Positions 17,945-27,489 of a stretch of 64,000 bases of DNA are shown here, in pieces (the stretch's first letter is position 1; the number at the start of each line of letters is the position of its first letter). Source of the stretch: Litorivivens lipolytica (GTDB lineage Bacteria; Pseudomonadota; Gammaproteobacteria; Pseudomonadales; Spongiibacteraceae); contig NZ_JACHWY010000002.1 in assembly GCF_014191715.1 (NCBI RefSeq), positions 758,560 to 822,559 of the forward strand, written 5' to 3'. The notes beneath the pieces are model-generated. The model did no database searches. It was not told the DNA's origin and saw only the letters and a list, made by a program, of their open reading frames with translations. Both the position numbers and the translations under genes were made by a program.

Positions 17945-20375
17945 CGCGGTAACCAAAAATACTCTCTTCCAGGACGCCGTTAAGTTTGTCGCCAAGACCG
18001 CCGAGGCCCTTCAGCTGAAATTCCAGCAGGATGGCCTCGTCGTGTTCAAGATCGTTAGACAAGGTTTCGTCGTCGGGTTCCAATGCGCGCTGATATAGCG
18101 TGCGTACTGCCCAGCAGCAGCTCTCATAGGCTACGCCGAACAGGGTTTCCAGTGATCGTTCCAGTTCCATGTCGTAGTGCCAGCGGCCAAACAGCTTCCA
18201 CTGCCGACCAAAAGGCATACTGAAAGAGGCATCGAGCTGTTGCAGTTCAGGGCGGTCGTCGCTGTCCACCACGGTCAGGCGGCGCTGGCTGTAGCCGAAA
18301 TTGTACAGGGTCTGTCGACCATCGCGATAGTGCCAGCCTAGATGACTCTGATTGACCCGGCCATCGTCCCGGTCGATAACCACGTCGGCTTCCAGCCAGT
18401 GATTGTCGGCGGCGCGCCAGCGCAGCGTGGTGGCCACATCCGAGTATTTTTCCTCGCGCTGCTCCTGAGAGCCATCCGCGGCGGCGGTGGCATTGCCGGG
18501 ATGGCGGTAGCTGGTGGTGCCGGGTATCACAATGCTGCTGTCGAGCAGGTTGGGGTCAGTGGTCAGGGTGCCGGCGACGACGGTGTCGGGCAGGCTAACC
18601 AGCCGGTCGTCGAAATAAAAGGCCTGCCCGATACCGAGGCTGAGCTTTTCTTCACCAGTGAGCTGGTCATAGAAGCGACTGCGCAGGCCAAACGAGACGT
18701 GCTTGGCGTCGTCGACCCGATCGTAGCCGGTGTAACGAGAATCCCGGAACAGCTGGTAGTAGTCGAAGGTGCGCAGGCTGGTGTCGAAAATCGGCTGATC
18801 TTCCTGTCCGGCCTCGTAATCGCTGTAAAGGTAAAAGAGGCGAGGTTCTATGGTCTGACGCCATTTGCCGAGATTGCGCTCGAACACCAGTTGGGCGTCG
18901 AGGCTGGCCTGCGCGGCGGTCACCTCGGGCTGATCGTTGATGACGCCGTCGTCGAGTTCATAGCTCAGGTGGCGGGCTTTTGCCGTGCCGATGATATGCC
19001 CGGCCCGGCCAATATAGGGCAGTCGAAGGCCGGCTTCACCGTAAGTGCGGCGACCGGTGATAAAGAGGCCGCCGTCCTGTAGGTTGTCGTCGTGGTCGAA
19101 TTCGGTGATATCGGCCCGGAACAGGGGTTGAGGCCTTAAATTGCGCACCACCGGCAGGTACTCCATGGACCATTGGGGCATCTTGCGGTAGGTATCGTCC
19201 AGATTGGCCAGCGCCTGATACTGCTGCACATTGAGCTGAGAGCGCCAGCGCTCGCTCTGGTAGTCGATGCGGGCGCGCTGATCGAGATAGGTTGTGCGGC
19301 GCACATTGAGGGAGGCCACACTGAGGTCGGAAAAGTAGTCGTCGTCGCTAACCCGGGTGTAGTCGACTTCGGTGCTCCAGCGCTCGCCTATAGAGCCCTG
19401 TTCCGTGACCCCGATCAGCCAGCGGTCGCGGTCGGCCTCGCGGTCATTGTTGAGGTAGGCGGTGGAGAGCTGCCATTCGCTCCAGGGGTTTAGATAGCGC
19501 GCCTCGGCTTCCATCATGTTGCCGCGTGCTTCCAGAAAGCGAGGTGTCAGGGTCAGGTCGTAGTTCGGTGCCAAATTGAAGTAGTAGGGGACGGAAATAT
19601 CCAGACCGCCGTCGGTGCTGGCAAAGCCGGGCCACAACAGACCGGTGGCGCGGCGGTCGTCCACGGGGAAATCCAGCCAGGGGCTGTAAAACACGGGCAC
19701 GCCTTTGATCTTCAGACTGGTGTCCCGGGCGACACCGCGGCCGGTTTCAAAATCCAGATGAATGTCTTTCGCATGCAGGGCCCAGGCCTCTGAGTCCGGC
19801 GGACACTGGGTGTATTCGGCGCCCAGCAGGTTCAGGGTTTGTGGCGTGGGGCGTTCAATTAGATCGGCGCTGGCGCGCACGCCGGAGTCAAAAGCGACAA
19901 ACCGGGCCTGTTCTATGCGACCTGTACTGTCGGCGCCGCTGAGCTGGGCGCTTTCTCCGTGCAGCATCATTTCCGGCAATACGATATGCACTCCGCCGTC
20001 GAGGGCGAAGGCTTGGCTGGCGCGATCAAAGTGGGCGCTGCCGGCATTGAGGCCAAGCGGGCCTTTGTACACCACCACATCCCCACTCAAAGAAACCGCA
20101 TTGCCCTGCATGCTCGAATGGTCGGCGCTGGCATGTAAGGGAGCCTGCTGCAGCGGAAGATCAGCGCCCGGCCAGGTGCGAACTGGAGGTAGATAGCGGC
20201 CGTCGCAGCCGGTCGCCAGTTGGCACTGGCTCATTTCGGCGACTTCTTCGGCGGAAAACCAATACCATGGGCGATCGGCACCCACGGGCGCGGTGCAGGC
20301 GGATTGGGCCTGTACGGCAGCGGGGGCCAGCACGGTCGTCAGCAGCGTTAGTGTGCGTAAAGTCGGAAGCTTCAA
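17937..20375 (-). CDS. lptD: LPS-assembly outer-membrane protein LptD
   Basis: An 812-residue protein that, with LptE, inserts lipopolysaccharide into the outer leaflet. A signal peptide ends near QAQSA. An N-terminal jellyroll (OstA) domain follows (about 80-210, with AVSLSGDVVVYKGPLGLNAG), then a large beta-barrel with features such as YSPWLDFPVDDRRATGLL. Cys residues near the N-terminus (CTAPVG, CQLATGC) and an adjacent pair late in the barrel (ESCCWAV) fit the known inter-domain disulfides. First gene of the eight-gene operon; divergent from amgK. Confidence 0.97.
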   Translation of the reverse strand: MKLPTLRTLTLLTTVLAPAAVQAQSACTAPVGADRPWYWFSAEEVAEMSQCQLATGCDGRYLPPVRTWPGADLPLQQAPLHASADHSSMQGNAVSLSGDVVVYKGPLGLNAGSAHFDRASQAFALDGGVHIVLPEMMLHGESAQLSGADSTGRIEQARFVAFDSGVRASADLIERPTPQTLNLLGAEYTQCPPDSEAWALHAKDIHLDFETGRGVARDTSLKIKGVPVFYSPWLDFPVDDRRATGLLWPGFASTDGGLDISVPYYFNLAPNYDLTLTPRFLEARGNMMEAEARYLNPWSEWQLSTAYLNNDREADRDRWLIGVTEQGSIGERWSTEVDYTRVSDDDYFSDLSVASLNVRRTTYLDQRARIDYQSERWRSQLNVQQYQALANLDDTYRKMPQWSMEYLPVVRNLRPQPLFRADITEFDHDDNLQDGGLFITGRRTYGEAGLRLPYIGRAGHIIGTAKARHLSYELDDGVINDQPEVTAAQASLDAQLVFERNLGKWRQTIEPRLFYLYSDYEAGQEDQPIFDTSLRTFDYYQLFRDSRYTGYDRVDDAKHVSFGLRSRFYDQLTGEEKLSLGIGQAFYFDDRLVSLPDTVVAGTLTTDPNLLDSSIVIPGTTSYRHPGNATAAADGSQEQREEKYSDVATTLRWRAADNHWLEADVVIDRDDGRVNQSHLGWHYRDGRQTLYNFGYSQRRLTVVDSDDRPELQQLDASFSMPFGRQWKLFGRWHYDMELERSLETLFGVAYESCCWAVRTLYQRALEPDDETLSNDLEHDEAILLEFQLKGLGGLGDKLNGVLEESIFGYRDE

Positions 20376-20439
20376 AAGGTCTGTTATGGTCTGTCTGGTT
20401 AAATGCAGGTGGATGATAATGGATTCTTTGATAGGATGC

Positions 20440-20453
20440 GCGCCTGCAGGCGC
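20440..20453. repeat. Perfect 14-base palindrome in the amgK leader
   Basis: The sequence GCGCCTGCAGGCGC is a perfect inverted repeat 17 bases before amgK and inside the lptD-amgK divergent region. It could be an operator or, as RNA, a small hairpin near the ribosome site. No regulator is assigned. Confidence 0.55.
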
Positions 20454-20470
20454 TGAAAAGGCAGGGAAAT

Positions 20471-21421
20471 ATGTTCGACAGTCTGCGGCAGTGGTGTGCC
20501 GCTGAGCTTGATTTGCCGGAGTCGGCGCTGGGCGAGCTCGAAACCGTCGCCGGTGATGCGAGTTTTCGCCGCTATTTTCGCCTGCATCCAGAAGGGCATC
20601 CGCCGGTTGTCATTATGGATGCTCCGCCCGAAAAAGAAGACAGCCGCCCCTTCCTCGATATCGCCGAGCGCCTGCGGGCCGTGGGTATTCATTCGCCCGC
20701 CATTCTTGCCCACGATCTTTCGCGAGGTTGGATTCTGCTCGAGGATCTGGGCGATACCCTGTATAAATCTGCCTTTGAAACTCGTCCTGGTGAAGCCGTT
20801 TTCGCCGAGATTTTGCCGGTACTGGTCAGTCAGACCACAGTTGAGACTCAGGGGCTGCCAAGCTACAGCCGCCAGCGCCTGCTGGATGAACTCAATCTCT
20901 TTGTCGACTGGCATATTCCCCGTGAAACCGACCAACCCTTTTCGGAGGCTGAGCAGCGTCAGTGGCTGAGTCTGTGTGAACTGTTGATCGATAGCGCGCA
21001 GGCCCAGCCGCAGGTGTTTGTGCACCGGGATTTTCACTCCTGCAATCTGATGGTGTGCGAAGGTGCGCCGGGGGTTATTGATTTTCAGGACGCGGTGCTA
21101 GGTCCTCTCACCTACGATCTGATGTCGATTCTGCTAGACCGTTATATCACCTGGCCTCGCCCCCAGCTGGAAGGCTGGATGGAAGCTTTCAGACAGCAGG
21201 TGGCCCCTCAGGTTGCCGTGGCCGACTGGCAGCGCTGGTGCGACTTTATGGGGCTGCAACGCAACCTGAAAATCATCGGTATTTTTGCAAGGCTGGCCCA
21301 CCGAGACGGCAAATCGGGGTATCTTTCTCTGGTTCCACGCTTTGCCGACTATGTTCGCGACGTGCTGCATCACTATAACGAATTGAAGCCCTATAAGGCG
21401 CTTCTGGAGCCGCGACTATGA
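20471..21421 (+). CDS. amgK: Anomeric MurNAc/GlcNAc kinase AmgK
   Basis: A 316-residue kinase of the aminoglycoside phosphotransferase fold. It phosphorylates the anomeric carbon of MurNAc in the recycling route that bypasses de novo UDP-MurNAc synthesis and gives fosfomycin tolerance in Pseudomonas. Motifs: ILLEDLGDTLY, the catalytic loop VHRDFHSCNLMV and the metal-binding VIDFQDAVLGP. It starts with ATG after GGCAGGGA and overlaps murU by four bases. The amgK-murU pair beside lptD is the arrangement known in Pseudomonas, which makes the assignment strong. Confidence 0.93.
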   Translation: MFDSLRQWCAAELDLPESALGELETVAGDASFRRYFRLHPEGHPPVVIMDAPPEKEDSRPFLDIAERLRAVGIHSPAILAHDLSRGWILLEDLGDTLYKSAFETRPGEAVFAEILPVLVSQTTVETQGLPSYSRQRLLDELNLFVDWHIPRETDQPFSEAEQRQWLSLCELLIDSAQAQPQVFVHRDFHSCNLMVCEGAPGVIDFQDAVLGPLTYDLMSILLDRYITWPRPQLEGWMEAFRQQVAPQVAVADWQRWCDFMGLQRNLKIIGIFARLAHRDGKSGYLSLVPRFADYVRDVLHHYNELKPYKALLEPRL

Positions 21422-22086
21422 AAGCCATGATTCTCGCTGCCGGCCTCGGCAAGCGGATGCGCCCACTGACCACGGTCAGGCCTAAACCCCTCCTGAAAGT
21501 GAACGGCAAGGCTTTGATTGACTACCATCTGGAGCGACTGGCCGCTGCCGCGATCACCGAGGTTGTGATCAATCACTATTGGTTGGGCGAGCAGATCGAG
21601 GCCCATATCGGCGATGGCTCTGGCTACGGGCTCAAGGTCGTCTACTCCCGCGAAGCAGACTTGCTGGATACCGCTGGCGGTATGATCAATGCGTTGCCAC
21701 TGCTGGGTGATAAGCCCTTTTTGCTGGTAAATGGCGATGTCTGGTGTGATTTTCCCGTGGCCAGTCTGGTCACGCGACAACCTGCCGGCGCGCATCTGGT
21801 CATGGTGGATAACCCCGAGCACAACCCTCAGGGCGACTTTGCGCTGAACGGCGAACATCTGGCGCTGTCGGGCAAGCGGGCGCTTACCTACGCCGGCATT
21901 GCCGTGGTCAATCCGGCGCTGTTTGCCGGTGCGGATCCCGGCTGTCTGCCCTTGAAGCCGTTTTTGGTAAAGGCTATCGAGCGGGGCGAGGTGACCGGCG
22001 AGCACTACGATGGTGAATGGGTCGATGTCGGCACGCCGGAACGCCTGTCTGAACTCGATGCCCGGGTATCGGCAATACCCGCCTGA
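21418..22086 (+). CDS. murU: N-acetylmuramate alpha-1-phosphate uridylyltransferase MurU
   Basis: A 222-residue nucleotidyltransferase that converts MurNAc-1-phosphate and UTP to UDP-MurNAc, completing the AmgK step. The signature MILAAGLGKRMRPLTT with RPKPLLKVNG is at the N-terminus; LLVNGDVWCDF carries the metal Asp; EWVDVGTPERL is at the end. It lacks the long C-terminal domain of GlmU and is near the short length known for MurU. Translationally coupled to amgK. Confidence 0.93.
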   Translation: MKAMILAAGLGKRMRPLTTVRPKPLLKVNGKALIDYHLERLAAAAITEVVINHYWLGEQIEAHIGDGSGYGLKVVYSREADLLDTAGGMINALPLLGDKPFLLVNGDVWCDFPVASLVTRQPAGAHLVMVDNPEHNPQGDFALNGEHLALSGKRALTYAGIAVVNPALFAGADPGCLPLKPFLVKAIERGEVTGEHYDGEWVDVGTPERLSELDARVSAIPA

Positions 22087-22180
22087 TACCCCTGCCTGAG
22101 CGCGCTGCCCGAATGGCCCCCGGCAGCCGAAGTCGGTAAACTACGCGCTTTCAAAATTCCACTACGCGAGTTTGTCGTCA

Positions 22181-22849
22181 ATGTCTGATTTCTGGATTGC
22201 CCCCTCCATCCTTTCCGCCAATTTTGCCCGCCTTGGTGAAGAGGTGGACAACGTGCTCGCGGCGGGCGCCGATGTGGTGCACTTCGATGTGATGGACAAT
22301 CACTACGTTCCCAACCTCACGTTTGGTCCGATGGTCTGCAAGGCCCTGCGCGATCACGGTGTCACCGCGCCGATAGATGTGCACCTGATGGTACAGCCGG
22401 TGGATGCTCTAATCGGCATGTTTGCGGAGGCGGGCGCCAGCTACATCACCTTCCACCCCGATGCCTCGACTCACGTGGATCGCTCGCTGCAGATGATCCG
22501 TGATGCGGGCTGCAAGGCGGGACTGGTGCTGAACCCGGCGGTTTCCCCGGACTGCCTGCGCTACGTAATGGACAAACTCGACATGATTCTGCTGATGTCG
22601 GTGAACCCCGGTTTCGGTGGGCAGAAATTCATCCCCTCGACCATCGATAAAGTGCGCGAAGTGCGTCAGCTGATCGATGCCAGCGGCTACGACATTCGCC
22701 TGGAAGTGGACGGTGGCATCTCTGCGAAAAATATCGCGGAAATTGCGGCTGCGGGTGCGGATACCTTTGTGGCCGGTTCGGCAATCTTCAATGCCGATGA
22801 CTACAAAACGGTTATCGACGATATGCGCACTCAGCTGGCATCGATCTGA
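22181..22849 (+). CDS. rpe: Ribulose-phosphate 3-epimerase
   Basis: A 222-residue TIM barrel that interconverts ribulose-5-phosphate and xylulose-5-phosphate in the pentose phosphate pathway. Motifs include [33 protein letters not shown] with metal His and Asp, [14 protein letters not shown], and VDGGISAKN. The ATG at 22181 gives the usual N-terminus; a TTG nine bases upstream is less likely. It is followed two bases later by gph, as in Pseudomonas and Escherichia coli. Confidence 0.97.
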   Translation: MSDFWIAPSILSANFARLGEEVDNVLAAGADVVHFDVMDNHYVPNLTFGPMVCKALRDHGVTAPIDVHLMVQPVDALIGMFAEAGASYITFHPDASTHVDRSLQMIRDAGCKAGLVLNPAVSPDCLRYVMDKLDMILLMSVNPGFGGQKFIPSTIDKVREVRQLIDASGYDIRLEVDGGISAKNIAEIAAAGADTFVAGSAIFNADDYKTVIDDMRTQLASI

Positions 22850-22851
22850 TC

Positions 22852-23514
22852 GTGTTACTAAACCAGCTGCTTGGTCGCCAGCCCCAAGCCCTGCTGTTTG
22901 ATCTGGATGGCACGCTGATAGACAGCGTGCCGGATCTGGCCAGCGCGGTGGATCACACCCTGAAGCATGCCGATCTGCCGCCGGCGGGCGAGACCTTGGT
23001 GCGAGGCTGGGTCGGGAATGGCGCGCGCAAATTACTGGAGCGTGCGCTGAAACATGCGCAAAGCGATGCCGATCTGGATGCACTCCTGCCGGTGTTCTTT
23101 GAGGCCTATGAAGCCTGTTGCGCGGAATATACCGTGGCCTATCCCGGCGTCGAGGCCGCTCTGCAGCACTGGCACAAGCAGGGCATTCGACTGGCCTGCG
23201 TCACCAACAAACCCGAGCGCTTTGCACTAAAGATTGTCCGCCATTTTGGCTGGGATAAGGTCATGCCGGTTGTGCTCGGCGGCGACAGCCTGCCTCAGCG
23301 TAAACCCTCTCCCGAACCCCTGTGGGAAGCTTGCGAGCGGCTGGGGGTTGAGCGCACTGATGCGCTTATGGTTGGGGATTCGGTCAATGACGTAGAGGCT
23401 GCCAGAGCGGCGGGCATGCCGGTGATTGCGGTGCCTTACGGCTATAACTACGGCAGCGATATCCGTGAAGCGAAGCCGGATCTGGTGGTCGAGCAGCTCG
23501 ATGAGCTGATCTAG
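22852..23514 (+). CDS. gph: Phosphoglycolate phosphatase (HAD family)
   Basis: A 220-residue haloacid dehalogenase-type phosphatase that removes phosphate from 2-phosphoglycolate made during DNA repair. Motif I is LLFDLDGTLIDS (nucleophile Asp), motif II lies in LACVTNKPERF, motif III Lys in QRKPSPEPL, and motif IV in MVGDSVNDVEAARAAGM. The start is GTG immediately after rpe. The rpe-gph order upstream of trpE is conserved in Pseudomonas. Confidence 0.95.
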   Translation: MLLNQLLGRQPQALLFDLDGTLIDSVPDLASAVDHTLKHADLPPAGETLVRGWVGNGARKLLERALKHAQSDADLDALLPVFFEAYEACCAEYTVAYPGVEAALQHWHKQGIRLACVTNKPERFALKIVRHFGWDKVMPVVLGGDSLPQRKPSPEPLWEACERLGVERTDALMVGDSVNDVEAARAAGMPVIAVPYGYNYGSDIREAKPDLVVEQLDELI

Positions 23515-23523
23515 TACGTTGCT

Positions 23524-24114
23524 TCAGTTTTCATCCGGTCGACGATAGGCAAAACGCCGGCTTTGTTCGCGCCAAGCATTAATCAGACATTCTTCTTCGC
23601 CGGTCAGCATGTCCGGCACAATTCCGGTCTCATCCAATAGGCGCCGCGCCAGCTCCGATTCGCTTTCCAGCGCGCCCTCATGATCGATGTGGGCAATATC
23701 CAGATTGTGTTCGCGCTTTAAAAACTGGGCGATCAGCAAGCTGCGATGGCAGACCGCCGGATCTTTTTCTGCGCAGGTGAGGGCAATGCGAAAGCCCTTG
23801 TCGAGACCGTCCAGTAGGCGTTTGATGCCGCGTTGAAAGGGTTCGGATCGCTGCAAGCGCTCGAACTGCACCTGCCCGTAGTCGTAGTGCTCGTCGCAGG
23901 GGGAGCGCGGGCCGAGCTCCTCGCCCAAATAGACGTAGCGGATCTTCGCTTGCCGCAAATGCTCTATCAGCCTTTCCCGGTGATAATCGTGAAAGGCCTT
24001 GCTGTAAGGTACCGAGCGCACGTCGGCGACCACATCAATGCGGTGGGCCTGTAGTTGTTTGATAAAGGTTTCGATGGGTTTGGTGGCGTAGCCGATGCTG
24101 AAGAGCGCTGCCAT
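23524..24114 (-). CDS. DUF488 family protein
   Basis: A 196-residue protein of the DUF488 family, function unknown. Typical motifs are FSIGYATKPIETF, the VADVRSVPYSK strand and loop, YVYLGEELGPR, and ALTCAEKDPAVCHRSLLI with the conserved Cys and His. It is convergent with gph (nine-base gap) and divergent from the trp promoter. No operon partner is visible. Confidence 0.85.
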   Translation of the reverse strand: MAALFSIGYATKPIETFIKQLQAHRIDVVADVRSVPYSKAFHDYHRERLIEHLRQAKIRYVYLGEELGPRSPCDEHYDYGQVQFERLQRSEPFQRGIKRLLDGLDKGFRIALTCAEKDPAVCHRSLLIAQFLKREHNLDIAHIDHEGALESESELARRLLDETGIVPDMLTGEEECLINAWREQSRRFAYRRPDEN

Positions 24115-24179
24115 AGGTGTTCCCGTTTTGACGAGGCCGCTAGTCTATCGGCGTCATTCATGCCTCGCAAATCCGCAGT

Positions 24180-24207
24180 TTTACAATACCGGGCACTGGG
24201 GTAGAAT
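24180..24207 (+). promoter_or_regulatory. Probable trp operon promoter
   Basis: TTTACA (24180-24185) and TAGAAT (24202-24207) are 16 bases apart, with transcription expected near 24214, about 30 bases before the leader peptide. Consensus-based call; it is the only good sigma-70 match in the gap. Confidence 0.55.
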
Positions 24208-24237
24208 GCGGAGCTTGACTAATCCTTTCATCTGGAG

Positions 24238-24351
24238 AAAACGGTGATCTGCTCCGCTCACACAGCGCTGCAATCTGATACCCGCCGATGGCGATGGTAG
24301 GCCCCTGCGTACTTGCAAGCACGCCCCCGAACATCGTTATTCACCGTTTTT
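24238..24351 (+). promoter_or_regulatory. Putative trp attenuation leader RNA
   Basis: The segment 24238-24247, which covers the trpL ribosome site and start, is perfectly complementary to 24341-24350, which ends in a run of T just before the trpE ribosome site. The Trp-codon segment (CGATG at 24286 or 24292) can pair with CATCG at 24332-24336. A small hairpin (24307-24324) sits between. A compact GC terminator with a T run is not seen, so the exact switch is unclear; mutually exclusive pairings are visible. Confidence 0.5.
24244..24300 (+). CDS. trpL: Tryptophan operon leader peptide TrpL
   Basis: An 18-codon reading frame starting at GTG, with GGAG six bases upstream, encoding [18 protein letters not shown] and a TAG stop. 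Two Trp codons (24289 and 24295) stand at the end, as expected for a ribosome-stalling attenuation peptide. It lies 64 bases before trpE, downstream of a plausible promoter. Position, ribosome site and terminal Trp codons together make chance unlikely. Not usually annotated because of its size. Confidence 0.8.
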   Translation: MICSAHTALQSDTRRWRW

Positions 24352-24364
24352 GAAGGAAAGACCT

Positions 24365-25861
24365 GTGACTCCCGAACATTTTGCCGAACTGGCCCAGCAG
24401 CCCTATAACCGTATTCCGGTCTACCGCGACGTGCTGGCCGATCTCGATACGCCTCTCAGTGCCTACCTGAAACTGGCGCGCGGCCCCTACAGCTACCTGT
24501 TTGAATCGGTGGAGGGCGGTGAGAAGTGGGGGCGCTATTCCATTATCGGCCTGCGGGCGTCGACGGTACTGACCGTGCGCGGCAATGACATCCGTGTCAG
24601 CGAAGATGGCCGTGACATTGAAAGCCTGAACAGTGACGATCCGCTGGATTTTGTCGAACAGTTTCAGGCCCGTTACAAAGCGCCGGATCTCGATGCACTG
24701 CCTGCTTTTAATGGCGGTCTGGTGGGCTACTTCGGTTACGACACGGTGCGCTACGTCGAGAAAAAGCTGGCGGCGACTTGCCCGCCGGATAAACTCGGCA
24801 ACCCCGATATTCTGCTGATGGTGTCTGACGAGGTTGTGGTTTTCGACAATCTCGCCGGCGTGATCACCCTGATCGTTCACGCTGATCCGGCTGAGACTGA
24901 TGCCTATCAGCAAGCCCAGCTGCGTCTGGACGAGCTGGAAAGTCTGATGGCTGGTCCGGCCCCCGAGCTTGCGCGGCCGCGCACCGTGCCTGGGGAACTG
25001 CCCGAATCCGCTTTCGAATCGGAAGTGGGTGAAGACGGTTACAGCGCGATGGTCGAGCGCGTGAAGGAATACACACTGGCTGGTGACGTGATGCAAGTGG
25101 TGCCATCCCAGCGGCTTTCTACCCCGTTTGATGCCGAACCGATCAATCTTTACCGCGCGCTGCGCCGCCTGAACCCCTCGCCCTATATGTTCTATCTGGA
25201 TCTGGATGATTTTCATATTGTCGGCTCCAGCCCGGAAATTCTGGCGCGGGTCGAAGACGGTGAAATCACGCTGCGGCCGATTGCCGGCACCCGCCGTCGC
25301 GGTCACACCGAAGCCGAAGATCGGGCCATGGAAGAAGAATTGCTGGCCGATCCCAAAGAAATTGCCGAGCACCTGATGTTGATTGATCTGGGCCGCAATG
25401 ATGTGGGCCGGGTTGCCGAGACTGGCAGTGTGGTGGTGACCGATCAGATGGTGGTTGAGCGTTATTCACACGTGATGCATATCGTTTCCAATGTGACCGG
25501 CAAATTGAAAGCGGGGATGAGCGCGATGGATGTGCTGCGCGCCAGTTTGCCTGCCGGCACCTTGAGCGGTGCACCAAAAGTGCGGGCCATGGAAATTATC
25601 GACGAGCTGGAGCCCGTCAAACGCGGTGTTTACGGCGGGGCTGTGGGCTACCTCGGTTTTAACGGCAACATGGATACGGCGATAGCCATTCGCACGGCGG
25701 TGATCAAGAGCGGTCGACTCTATGTACAGGCCGGTGGCGGTATCGTGGCCGATTCCGTGCCGCGACTGGAGTGGAAGGAAACCATGAACAAGGCGCGCGC
25801 CATGTTTCGTGCTGCCGCCATGGTGCTCGGCGGCGAGCGCGACGGTAAGGGAGGGCAATGA
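24365..25861 (+). CDS. trpE: Anthranilate synthase component I TrpE
   Basis: A 498-residue chorismate-using enzyme; with TrpG it makes anthranilate, the first committed step to tryptophan. Seen are an [18 protein letters not shown] segment (Trp feedback region), [24 protein letters not shown], the catalytic [35 protein letters not shown], and AIAIRTAV. I start it at GTG 24365, which has AAGGAAAG before it; an in-frame TTG at 24350 lies inside the T run of the leader. Adjacent to trpG by one base. Confidence 0.97.
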   Translation: MTPEHFAELAQQPYNRIPVYRDVLADLDTPLSAYLKLARGPYSYLFESVEGGEKWGRYSIIGLRASTVLTVRGNDIRVSEDGRDIESLNSDDPLDFVEQFQARYKAPDLDALPAFNGGLVGYFGYDTVRYVEKKLAATCPPDKLGNPDILLMVSDEVVVFDNLAGVITLIVHADPAETDAYQQAQLRLDELESLMAGPAPELARPRTVPGELPESAFESEVGEDGYSAMVERVKEYTLAGDVMQVVPSQRLSTPFDAEPINLYRALRRLNPSPYMFYLDLDDFHIVGSSPEILARVEDGEITLRPIAGTRRRGHTEAEDRAMEEELLADPKEIAEHLMLIDLGRNDVGRVAETGSVVVTDQMVVERYSHVMHIVSNVTGKLKAGMSAMDVLRASLPAGTLSGAPKVRAMEIIDELEPVKRGVYGGAVGYLGFNGNMDTAIAIRTAVIKSGRLYVQAGGGIVADSVPRLEWKETMNKARAMFRAAAMVLGGERDGKGGQ

Positions 25862-25862
25862 C

Positions 25863-26441
25863 ATGTTGTTGATGATCGATAACTACGACTCCTTTACCTA
25901 CAACATCGTTCAGTACCTAGGCGAACTGAAAGCCGATGTGAAAGTGGTGCGCAACGATGAGGTAACGGTGGCCGATATTCGCGCCATGCAACCCGAGCGC
26001 ATTGTGGTGTCGCCCGGCCCCTGTACGCCCAACGAGGCGGGTATTTCCATGGAGGCCATTCAGGCTTTTGCCGGTGAGCTGCCCATTCTCGGTATCTGTC
26101 TGGGGCATCAGAGTCTGGGGCAGGTTTTTGGTGGCAAGGTCGTGCGTGCACGACAGGTCATGCACGGCAAAACCTCTCCCATCTACCACGCAGACAAAGG
26201 CGTGTTTTCCGGTCTGAAAAATCCCTTGATCGCAACGCGCTACCATTCACTCGTTGTAGAAAAAGATAGCCTGCCGGATTGTCTGGAAATTACCGCCTGG
26301 ACACAGACCGAAGATGGGGCGGTCGATGAAATTATGGGGCTGCGCCACAAAACGCTGGACGTGGAAGGCGTGCAGTTTCACCCGGAATCCATTCTGAGCG
26401 AAGAGGGCCACGCCATGTTGGCCAACTTCCTGAAACGCTGA
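25863..26441 (+). CDS. trpG: Anthranilate synthase component II (glutamine amidotransferase) TrpG
   Basis: A 192-residue class I glutamine amidotransferase that delivers ammonia to TrpE. The start [14 protein letters not shown] is canonical; the catalytic Cys is in [11 protein letters not shown], and His and Glu are in [10 protein letters not shown]. The oxyanion region is [12 protein letters not shown]. It may also serve folate synthesis as a PabA. The gene begins one base after the trpE stop, so the two subunits are co-expressed; in Pseudomonas aeruginosa they are far apart. Confidence 0.97.
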   Translation: MLLMIDNYDSFTYNIVQYLGELKADVKVVRNDEVTVADIRAMQPERIVVSPGPCTPNEAGISMEAIQAFAGELPILGICLGHQSLGQVFGGKVVRARQVMHGKTSPIYHADKGVFSGLKNPLIATRYHSLVVEKDSLPDCLEITAWTQTEDGAVDEIMGLRHKTLDVEGVQFHPESILSEEGHAMLANFLKR

Positions 26442-26454
26442 AAGGAATATCGAC

Positions 26455-27489
26455 ATGGATATAAAAACCGCACTGGGCCGCGCCATTCAGCATTTGAGCC
26501 TAAGTACCGATGAGATGGCCGATGTCATGCGCGACATCATGACCGGTCAATGCACCGACGCGCAGATTGGCGCCTTTTTGGTGGCGCTGCGAATGAAAAG
26601 CGAAACCATCGATGAGATCGAAGGAGCCGCCCGCGTTATGCGTGATCTGGTGACGCCGGTGGATATTGCCGATCTCAAGCATGTGGTGGATATCGTCGGC
26701 ACCGGTGGGGATGGCGCCAACCTGTTTAACGTCTCTTCTGCCAGCACCTTTGTGGCAGCCGCCGCCGGGGCGGTGGTGGCCAAGCACGGCAACCGCTCGG
26801 TCTCTTCAAAAAGCGGCAGTGCCGACCTGCTGGAAAGTGCCGGCATCAATCTGGCGTTGAGCGCCGCGCAAGTCGAGCAATGCATTCGTGAAGTGGGCGT
26901 CGGCTTTATGTTTGCCGTCAATCACCACAGTGCCATGAAGCACGCGATTGGCCCACGCAAGGAAATCGCCCAGCGAACCATCTTTAATATTCTGGGGCCG
27001 CTGACCAATCCTGCTGGGGTTAAACGTCTGCTACTCGGTGTCTTCAGTGCCGAGTTGTGTCGGCCGCTCGCCGAAGTACTCAAGCGTCTGGGTGCGGAGC
27101 ATGTGATGGTGGTACACGCCCTTGATGGGCTGGATGAAATCAGTCTCGCGTCGGCAACGGAAGTGGCTGAGCTGAAGAATGGCGAGATCAGCGAATACCG
27201 CATTACGCCGGAAGACTGCGGTCTGAAAAGCCAGTCGTTGGTCGGGCTGGATGTAGCCGACAGTACCGCATCACTGCAACTGATTCGCGATGCCTTTTCC
27301 AATCAAGACAGCGAAACCGCTCGCAAAGCCGCCGATATGGTTGCGCTGAATGCAGGTGCGGCGCTTTATGTGGCTGGCAAGGCCGATTCTCTCTCTGATG
27401 GCGTTGCTCTGGCACAACAGACGCTGACGAGTGGCGCTGCATTGCAGAAAATGCAGCAGCTGGCGGATTTCTCGCAGGGTTTAAGCTAA
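26455..27489 (+). CDS. trpD: Anthranilate phosphoribosyltransferase TrpD
   Basis: A 344-residue enzyme that joins anthranilate and PRPP. Motifs: [31 protein letters not shown] (the PRPP-binding GTGGD), [18 protein letters not shown], and [11 protein letters not shown]. Length is standard. It shares its stop and the next start with trpC (one-base overlap), giving a tight trpEGDC operon. Confidence 0.98.
   Translation: MDIKTALGRAIQHLSLSTDEMADVMRDIMTGQCTDAQIGAFLVALRMKSETIDEIEGAARVMRDLVTPVDIADLKHVVDIVGTGGDGANLFNVSSASTFVAAAAGAVVAKHGNRSVSSKSGSADLLESAGINLALSAAQVEQCIREVGVGFMFAVNHHSAMKHAIGPRKEIAQRTIFNILGPLTNPAGVKRLLLGVFSAELCRPLAEVLKRLGAEHVMVVHALDGLDEISLASATEVAELKNGEISEYRITPEDCGLKSQSLVGLDVADSTASLQLIRDAFSNQDSETARKAADMVALNAGAALYVAGKADSLSDGVALAQQTLTSGAALQKMQQLADFSQGLS

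Noticed and set aside
24307-24324. GCGT...ACGC hairpin as the trp terminator
   Set aside because: The stem has a mismatch and a tiny loop and no T run follows, so it cannot be called a terminator; kept only as part of the leader.
24341-25372. Long minus-strand reading frame (343 residues) across trpE
   Set aside because: It mirrors trpE codons, lacks any family motif and has no ribosome site; a codon-bias shadow.
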